From assembly GCF_025244845.1 (NCBI RefSeq), contig NZ_CP104264.1, positions 1,736,001 through 1,800,000 of the forward strand: a DNA stretch of 64,000 nucleotides, read 5' to 3'. This stretch comes from Arthrobacter sp. zg-Y1171. GTDB lineage: Bacteria > Actinomycetota > Actinomycetes > Actinomycetales > Micrococcaceae. This document shows positions 58,750-64,000 of this stretch, one piece after another (positions within the stretch are counted from its first letter, which is position 1; each line of letters opens with the position of its first letter). The position numbers were made by a program, and so were the translations under genes. The notes beneath the pieces are model-generated. The model was not told where the DNA came from. It saw only the letters and a list, made by a program, of their open reading frames with translations, and did not search any database.

Positions 58750-58770
58750 GGCGCACCATGTGCGCCTTTT
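58750..58770 (+). terminator. Hairpin with T-run, plus strand
   Basis: GGCGCAC-CAT-GTGCGCC (58750-58766) followed by TTTT-like bases is a compact intrinsic terminator facing rightward. It lies upstream of the SDR start and may block read-through from the P-type ATPase. Confidence 0.55.
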
Positions 58771-58806
58771 CGAGGATACCGGACATGACCGCAGGCACCC
58801 GTATCG

Positions 58807-58850
58807 GGGGCGGGGGCACCGGGATATCTCACACCCGGTGCCCCCGCCCC
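58807..58850 (-). terminator. Terminator after glgC
   Basis: Perfect 17-bp arms (58807-58823 and 58834-58850) with a ten-base loop lie eight bases beyond the glgC stop. Confidence 0.8.
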
Positions 58851-58857
58851 TGACCGA

Positions 58858-60102
58858 TTAGTTCTCCGGGACGCGCTGTCCCTTGCTGAGCACGGTGAGG
58901 CCGGACTCGGTCACGGTGAACCCGCGGCTGAGGTCCAGTTCCCGGTCCACGCCCACGGTGGCACCGGCGGGGATGCGCACGTTCTTGTCGATGATGGCCC
59001 TTCGGACCACCGCGCCCTCACCCACATGCACCTTATCCATCAGCACCGAGTCGGTCACCTCGGCGTTGGAGGCCACGTAGACGTCCTGCGCCAGCACGGA
59101 CCCGGTCACTGTGCCGCCGGAGATCACGGTGCCGTCGGACACGATCGAGTCGACGGCGGTTCCGGCCTGGTCGGAGGCGCTGCGGACGAACTTGGCGGGC
59201 GGGGAGATGCTCTGCCGCGTGTAGATGGGCCACTTCAGGTTGTAAAGGTTGAACGCCGGCAGCGGCGAAATCAGGTCCATGTTCGCGTCGTAGTAGGAAT
59301 CCAGGGTGCCCACGTCACGCCAGTACTGGTGGTCGCTGCCGGTGGCACCGGGAATGATGTTCCGGGTGAAGTCGTAAACGGCAGCATCGCCCCGTTCCAC
59401 GAAGTAGGGAATGATGTCCCCGCCCATGTCGTGCTTGGTGACCAGGCGCTCCTCGTCCCACTGCAGCGCCGAGACCAGGGCATCGGTGTTGAAGACGTAG
59501 TTGCCCATGGAGGCCAGGAAGCTGCCCGGATCATCGGGCAGTCCGGGGGTGGTCTCCGGCTTTTCCACGAACGCAGCGATGCGCTCCGGATTCTCGGAAT
59601 CGGTTTCGATCACGCCGAACTGGTCCGCCAGGTGCAGCGGCTGCCGCACGGCGGCAACGCTGACCGACGCGCCGGAGGCAATGTGCGCCTCGACCATCTG
59701 GGAGAAGTCCATGCGGTACACGTGGTCCGCACCGATAACGACGACGATGTCCGGCTGGGCATCCTCAATCAGGTTCATGGACTGGTAGATGGCGTTCGCG
59801 CTGCCCAGGAACCAGCTCTTGCCCACCCGCTGCTGTGCGGGCACGGAGGCTACATAATTCTGCAGCTGGGTGGAAAGCCGCCAGGTTTCAGAAATATGCC
59901 GATCCAGGCTGTGGGATTTGTACTGGGTCAGGACCACGATCTGCAGGTACCCGGAGTTCACCAGGTTTGAAAGTGCGAAGTCGATGAGGCGGTAACGTCC
60001 GGCAAAGGGAACCGCCGGTTTAGCCCGATCTGCTGTGAGCGGCATTAGCCGTTTACCCTCGCCGCCTGCGAGAACTACTGCCAGGACCTTCTTTGGCGCC
60101 AT
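58858..60102 (-). CDS. glgC: Glucose-1-phosphate adenylyltransferase
   Basis: GlgC makes ADP-glucose from glucose-1-phosphate and ATP, the committing step of glycogen synthesis. The 414-residue protein has the nucleotidyltransferase motif AGGEGKRL (12-19), the fructose/glucose-phosphate binding FVEKPET, and a left-handed beta-helix C-terminal domain. I prefer ATG 60102, which has AGAGG nine bases away; ATG 60108 would leave three bases between. It is divergent from glgA across about 78 bases. Confidence 0.97.
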   Translation of the reverse strand: MAPKKVLAVVLAGGEGKRLMPLTADRAKPAVPFAGRYRLIDFALSNLVNSGYLQIVVLTQYKSHSLDRHISETWRLSTQLQNYVASVPAQQRVGKSWFLGSANAIYQSMNLIEDAQPDIVVVIGADHVYRMDFSQMVEAHIASGASVSVAAVRQPLHLADQFGVIETDSENPERIAAFVEKPETTPGLPDDPGSFLASMGNYVFNTDALVSALQWDEERLVTKHDMGGDIIPYFVERGDAAVYDFTRNIIPGATGSDHQYWRDVGTLDSYYDANMDLISPLPAFNLYNLKWPIYTRQSISPPAKFVRSASDQAGTAVDSIVSDGTVISGGTVTGSVLAQDVYVASNAEVTDSVLMDKVHVGEGAVVRRAIIDKNVRIPAGATVGVDRELDLSRGFTVTESGLTVLSKGQRVPEN

Positions 60103-60168
60103 TGTCATGAACCTCTTCCGAAAATAAGTCTACTGACTTCAGACTAGATCACTGGTTGCCCGGTGCAC

Positions 60169-60180
60169 TACGTTGGTTTA
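60169..60180 (+). promoter_or_regulatory. Candidate leaderless promoter of glgA
   Basis: TACGTT (60169-60174) lies six bases before the GTG start of glgA and no ribosome binding site is present. No clear -35 is seen. Confidence 0.4.
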
Positions 60181-61377
60181 GTGCGAGTAGATATTGTGTC
60201 GAAGGAATTCCCGCCGGAAATCTACGGAGGAGCAGGCGTTCACGTTGCCGAGCTCAGCCGGGTCCTGGCCGGAGAAGTAGATCTCCATGTGCATTGTTTC
60301 GGGGCCCCGCGCCCCGAAGATTTCCACGGAGCCAAAGTAAAGAGTTATGCGGTGCCGGCGGAACTCCAGTCCGCGAATCCTGCCGTGCAGACCCTCGGGA
60401 CAGACCTTGAAATCCTGGGCGGACTGGCCGGAGCGGACCTGGTCCATTCACATACCTGGTATGCCAATATGGCCGGCCACCTGGGATCGCTGCTGCACGG
60501 CGTTCCGCACGTGCTCAGCGCCCATAGCCTGGAGCCGCTGCGGCCATGGAAGGCCGAGCAGCTCGGCGGGGGATACGCCGTCTCCTCCTGGGTGGAGAAA
60601 ACCGCCTACGAGGCAGCCGCCGCCATCATCGCCGTCTCCGAGGGCATGCGCCAGGACATCCTGCGCAGCTACCCCGATGTGGACCCGGACCGGGTTCGGG
60701 TAGTCCACAACGGCATCGATGTGCAGCAGTGGCAGCCGGATATCGACCCCGACGGCGTCCGTGCCCTCGACATTGATCCGGACCGTCCCAGCGTGGTCTT
60801 CGTCGGCCGCAACACGCGCCAGAAGGGTGTGCCCTACCTGCTGCGCGCGGCGGCACTGCTGCCGCCGGAAGTCCAGCTGGTGCTGTGCCTCGGCGCAGCC
60901 GACACGCCTGAACTGGCTGCGGAAACCGCCGTGCTGATCGAGGAACTGCGGCGCACCCGCACCGGCGTCGTGGTGATTGAGCGCATGCTGCCGCGCGCCG
61001 AGCTGATCAAGGTCCTCTCCATCGCCACCGTGTTCGCCTGCCCGTCGGTCTACGAGCCGCTGGGCATCGTGAACCTCGAGGCCATGGCCTGCGGGACCGC
61101 CGTCGTCGCCAGCGCCACCGGGGGTATCCCCGAAGTCGTCGATACCGGCGTCACCGGGCTGCTGGTGCCCATCGAGCAGGTCACCGACGGGACCGGCACG
61201 CCGCTGGACCCGGAGAAATTCGTGCGGGACTTCGCTGCTGCGCTGACCGAAGTGGTCACGGATACGGAGCTGGCTCGGCGGATGGGCGAGGCCGGCCGCA
61301 TCCGGGCGACCGAGCAGTTCTCCTGGGAGTCCATCGCGGAGGAGACCCTCGCGGTGTACCGCTCCGTCCTGGCCTAG
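60181..61377 (+). CDS. glgA: GT4-family glycogen synthase (GlgA/GlgM type)
   Basis: This 398-residue protein is the short actinobacterial ADP-glucose-using glycosyltransferase. In mycobacteria the homologue (GlgM) makes maltose-1-phosphate for the GlgE pathway. It shows the family N-terminus VDIVSKEFPPEIYGGAGVH, a middle GRNTRQKG, and the C-terminal acceptor motif PSVYEPLGIVNLEAMACGTAVV. GTG 60181 is the natural start; six in-frame residues earlier are not conserved. It is divergent from glgC, so both ends of ADP-glucose use are controlled from one spacer. A terminator follows. Confidence 0.93.
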   Translation: MRVDIVSKEFPPEIYGGAGVHVAELSRVLAGEVDLHVHCFGAPRPEDFHGAKVKSYAVPAELQSANPAVQTLGTDLEILGGLAGADLVHSHTWYANMAGHLGSLLHGVPHVLSAHSLEPLRPWKAEQLGGGYAVSSWVEKTAYEAAAAIIAVSEGMRQDILRSYPDVDPDRVRVVHNGIDVQQWQPDIDPDGVRALDIDPDRPSVVFVGRNTRQKGVPYLLRAAALLPPEVQLVLCLGAADTPELAAETAVLIEELRRTRTGVVVIERMLPRAELIKVLSIATVFACPSVYEPLGIVNLEAMACGTAVVASATGGIPEVVDTGVTGLLVPIEQVTDGTGTPLDPEKFVRDFAAALTEVVTDTELARRMGEAGRIRATEQFSWESIAEETLAVYRSVLA

Positions 61378-61401
61378 GCCGGGCGGGGGATCCGAACGCC
61401 C

Positions 61402-61438
61402 AAAGGGCGCCACCGCACAGTGTGCGACGGCGCCCTTT
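61402..61438 (+). terminator. Terminator after glgA
   Basis: AAAGGGCGCC (61402-61411) pairs with GGCGCCCTTT (61429-61438); an inner CGCAC/GTGCG stem stacks on it, and the transcript ends in CCCTTT. Confidence 0.75.
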
Positions 61439-61469
61439 CGGCTTTCTCCTGCCCGGGGACCCGGGGAGG

Positions 61470-63572
61470 CTACTTCCGGCCGGACTTCTTCTGCTCGGCC
61501 TTCCGGCGGGCAATCAGGACCTTTTCGTCCACCGGCGCGGCGCCGCTGGCACGCAGCAGTCGCTGGTACTCCATGGCCTCGTCCTGGCGGACCTTCTCAG
61601 CGCCCGAAGCAATCCGAGCACGCAGGTGCTCCTGGCCGTAACCGAACGAATCGACCAGGTCCAGGGCATGCGGGCGGATCTTGGCGAGCAGGCGGTTGAT
61701 GTACGGGCCCAGGGTGCGGGCACGCTGTGCGGACAGGCGCCCGTTCATGAGGTACCAGCCCACGTTCTTTTCAATCAGGCGCAGCCCGAACAGGTCGCGG
61801 ACCCAGGTCATGACCTGCCGGGTGCCGGCATCCTCGATCCGTTCCAGCCCCCGGGTGAAGGCCTCCCACTGGAGCAGTTCTGCGTGCGCACGCGCTGCTT
61901 CGATCAGGGCGTGCTGGTTCTCGTTGAACACCGCCGCGCCCTTGTCCTTCGGCAGCCCGCGGGCTTCCTTAAGTGCGGTGGCAACCTCCGCCACCATGGT
62001 GCCCACGCGGTCTGCCAGCAGGTCATGCTGGGTGCGCGGATCGCGCAGCGCAATGGCGGATTTCTTCTCCGAGCCGGAGTCACGGAAGGACTGGGCAATC
62101 CTGCGCAGGCCCGTGCGGTGCAGGGTCACGTCCGTGGCCTGTCCCACCACGTAGCGGGCAAGCACGCCGAAGTCCGCACCGGCGAATTCCTTGGCGTAAT
62201 CGGCCAGCAGGCGCTTGGCAACCAACTGCAGCAGCACCGTGTTGTCGCCCTCGAAGGTGGCATAGATATCCAGGTCCGCGCGCAGGGACGTGAACCGGTT
62301 CTCGGCCAGGAACCCGGCGCCGCCGGTGGCTTCCCGGCATTCCTGCAGCGTGTCCAGGGCGTGCCAGGTGGAGAGGGACTTCAGGCCCGCGGCAAGGGTT
62401 TCCAGGTCCTGGCGGTCTGCGTCCGTGTCATGTGCACCGGAGAAGACGTCGTCGAACTTATGCAGCAGCTCTTCGTGGGCGAACGTGGCAGCGAACGTGG
62501 TGGCCAGCAGGGGGAGCAGGCGGCGCTGGTGCTGCTGGTAGTCCATCAGCACCTCTTCCTTGATGTCGGAAGCACCGTTGAACTGGCGGCGCTCGGTGCC
62601 GTACTGGATGGCCGTCTTCAGCGCCAGCTTGCTCGCGTTGACGGCTGCACCGTCGAGCGAAACGCGGCCCTGCACCAGGGTGCCGATCATGGTGAAGAAG
62701 CGGCGTCCGGGGCTGCTGATGTCCGAAGTGTAGGTGCCGTCCGCGGCGACGTCGCCGTACTTGTTCAGCAGGTTGGTGCGGGGGATGCGCACATTGGAGA
62801 AGTGCAGCCGGCCGTTGTCGATGCCGTTCAGCCCGCCCTTGATGCCGTCATCCTCGCCGCCGATTCCGGGCAGGAACCCGTTGTCGTCGCGAAGCTCCAC
62901 ATAGAACGCGTGCACTCCGTGGTCCACGCCCTGGGTGATGAGGTGGGCGAAGACGACGGCGGCTTTGCCGTTGACGGCGCCGTTGCCGATGTAGTCCTTC
63001 CAGGCGGCACGGAAGGGGGTGTTGATGATGAACTCTTCGGAGGCGGCGTCGTACTCCGCGGTGGTGGCGATGCTGGCAACGTCGGAACCGTGGCCGGTTT
63101 CCGTCATCGCGAAGCAGCCCGGAATCTCCAGGCTCATGATGCCGGGCAGCCACTTTTCGTGGTGCTCCCGGTTGCCCAGGTGCATCACGGCGGAACCGAA
63201 GAGACCCCACTGGACGCCGGCCTTGATCTGCAGGGACGGATCGGCCACCACGAGTTCGGTAAAGCCTGCGACGTTTGCGCCGTGGCTGTCTTCGCCGCCC
63301 ACGTACTTGGGGAATGCGCCGTGGACGGACTTGCTCTCCACCAGGATCTTCAGCTGGTCCATGACCCGCTCACGGTGCTCGGTGTACGTCAGCCCCGCGG
63401 GCGTATGCATGGCTTCCATGCCGGCGATCTTGCGGGCTGCGAGCCGCTTCTCGGCCCATTTGCCGAGCAGGACCCGGCCAAGTGCCTCGACGTCCACGAC
63501 GGCGGCATCGTTGTCGCTGATCGTGGCGCTGGCCGGAAGCTGCCGTTCGGTGGGGGAAAGTGTTTGCGTCAT
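61470..63572 (-). CDS. Acyl-CoA oxidase/dehydrogenase family protein
   Basis: The 700-residue protein matches the acyl-CoA oxidase branch of the FAD-dependent acyl-CoA dehydrogenase superfamily, rather than the shorter dehydrogenases. It has FAMTETGHGSDVASI (FAD-binding loop), GGAGFLAENRF, and TFEGDNTVLLQL near residue 430, the position of the catalytic Glu. The C-terminal 200 residues form the second oxidase helical domain. It probably oxidises fatty acyl-CoA at the first step of beta-oxidation. It overlaps the upstream regulator gene by four bases. Confidence 0.93.
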   Translation of the reverse strand: MTQTLSPTERQLPASATISDNDAAVVDVEALGRVLLGKWAEKRLAARKIAGMEAMHTPAGLTYTEHRERVMDQLKILVESKSVHGAFPKYVGGEDSHGANVAGFTELVVADPSLQIKAGVQWGLFGSAVMHLGNREHHEKWLPGIMSLEIPGCFAMTETGHGSDVASIATTAEYDAASEEFIINTPFRAAWKDYIGNGAVNGKAAVVFAHLITQGVDHGVHAFYVELRDDNGFLPGIGGEDDGIKGGLNGIDNGRLHFSNVRIPRTNLLNKYGDVAADGTYTSDISSPGRRFFTMIGTLVQGRVSLDGAAVNASKLALKTAIQYGTERRQFNGASDIKEEVLMDYQQHQRRLLPLLATTFAATFAHEELLHKFDDVFSGAHDTDADRQDLETLAAGLKSLSTWHALDTLQECREATGGAGFLAENRFTSLRADLDIYATFEGDNTVLLQLVAKRLLADYAKEFAGADFGVLARYVVGQATDVTLHRTGLRRIAQSFRDSGSEKKSAIALRDPRTQHDLLADRVGTMVAEVATALKEARGLPKDKGAAVFNENQHALIEAARAHAELLQWEAFTRGLERIEDAGTRQVMTWVRDLFGLRLIEKNVGWYLMNGRLSAQRARTLGPYINRLLAKIRPHALDLVDSFGYGQEHLRARIASGAEKVRQDEAMEYQRLLRASGAAPVDEKVLIARRKAEQKKSGRK

Positions 63573-64000
63573 TGCGTTTCCTTCTCGTGGGTGGAGGGAG
63601 TAACTGGAGGGGTCGGGAGCGGATGCCCCCGGTCGTAGCCGATGCCGTCAAAGAGCCAGGCGGTCAGCTGGTCGGTCATTTGTTCTTCGGTCGGCTTCCC
63701 GGGGCCGGGGGGAGCGGCAATCCAGCGCTCACCGGCTGCCCGGATCATCCCGAGTGCCGCCGTGGGCCAGTACTGCGCGGTAGCGCTGGCCTCGGGCGGA
63801 ACCTCCCGGCCCGCCAGGTAGTGGCGCATGGCCGAGTCCATCATTGCGGTGATGGTTTCGAAGAAGGAGGAGAGGGTGCTGTCGATCTGTCCCGGCCCGC
63901 CGTCGGCCAGCTGGCCGGTCACGAACAGGTAGACGTTGGGGGAGGTTTCGGCCATCTGCAGGTAGGCCGAGACCATGGCGCGCAGGCCCGACCTGGCGGA
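63569..64000 (-). CDS. TetR-like regulator, C-terminal part (cut by window edge)
   Basis: A frame open to the right edge encodes 143 residues that resemble the ligand-binding C-terminal half of a TetR/AcrR regulator (helices such as YLFVTGQLADGG and TDQLTAWLFDGIGYDRG). The DNA-binding half lies outside the window. Its stop overlaps the acyl-CoA oxidase start (ATGA), so it is cotranscribed and may control the fatty acid oxidation gene. Confidence 0.75.
   Translation of the reverse strand, partial: SARSGLRAMVSAYLQMAETSPNVYLFVTGQLADGGPGQIDSTLSSFFETITAMMDSAMRHYLAGREVPPEASATAQYWPTAALGMIRAAGERWIAAPPGPGKPTEEQMTDQLTAWLFDGIGYDRGHPLPTPPVTPSTHEKETQ

Noticed and set aside
61422..63638. A 738-codon frame opposite the acyl-CoA oxidase gene
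   Set aside because: It mirrors the oxidase gene end to end, has shadow-type composition and no ribosome binding site.

Overview
The window reads as one contiguous stretch of a high-GC actinobacterial chromosome. Gene order and protein sequences point to Micrococcaceae, most likely Arthrobacter or a close relative. Supporting signs are the uvrC-rapZ-yvcK-whiA-gap-pgk-tpiA-secG order, an actinobacterial zwf-opcA pair, a sufR-led SUF cluster, a GT4-type glycogen synthase divergent from glgC, and a DUF222/13E12 HNH protein. This placement is inference from gene content; no rRNA or tRNA gene is visible.

Layout. 1-4125 (+): the 3' part of uvrA, then a HAD phosphatase overlapping a PlsC-type acyltransferase. 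4239-13692 (+): uvrC, rapZ, yvcK, whiA, sodA, then the lower-glycolysis unit gap-pgk-tpiA with secG, closed by a perfect 22-bp hairpin. 13769-22042 (-): a six-gene pentose phosphate operon transcribed tkt-tal-pgi-zwf-opcA-pgl. 22471-23409 (+): ctaB (heme O synthase). 23410-24058: a gene-free segment with a 16-bp tandem repeat and strong inverted repeats, possibly a structured RNA. 24059-26774 (-): ABC ATPase, ABC permease and ctaA, overlapping. 26897-31717 (+): sufR-sufB-sufD-sufC-sufT. 31803-34971 (+): a small accessory-looking run (NTF2-like protein, short SUKH-like protein, KptA-type RNA 2'-phosphotransferase, HNH endonuclease).

35044-38011 (-): a zinc metallopeptidase and the biotin importer bioY-bioM-bioN. 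38265-39863 (+): ABC-F ATPase. 39960-41501 (-): DUF3099 protein, a small Cys protein and SURF1. 41639-43254 (+): fabG and a second SDR. 43251-44156 (-): serB. 44283-48898 (+): ABC ATPase, SpoU methyltransferase, lipoprotein, zinc-independent L31, lipoate ligase and a small cupin. 48906-54352 (-): a GT39-like membrane protein overlapping pepN, and an UPF0324 transporter. 54500-57292 (+): a P2 calcium-type ATPase. 57271-60102 (-): a zinc-ribbon SDR and glgC. 60181-61377 (+): glgA/glgM. 61470-64000 (-): an acyl-CoA oxidase and the C-terminal part of a TetR-like regulator.

How it fits together. Central carbon flow dominates: glycolysis, the oxidative and non-oxidative pentose phosphate branches, glycogen precursor supply, and YvcK/RapZ control proteins. 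CtaB, CtaA and SURF1 supply heme A and assembly for an aa3-type cytochrome oxidase. SUF builds Fe-S clusters, and the biotin importer and lipoate ligase supply cofactors. I found no complete novel defence or mobile system. The items most worth checking are the structured intergenic segment at 23.4-24.05 kb, the lipoate ligase with its accessory domain moved to the N-terminus, the zinc-ribbon SDR without a canonical Tyr-x3-Lys, the compact SUF operon with a perfect hairpin and palindrome before sufC, and the NTF2/SUKH-like/KptA/HNH run.
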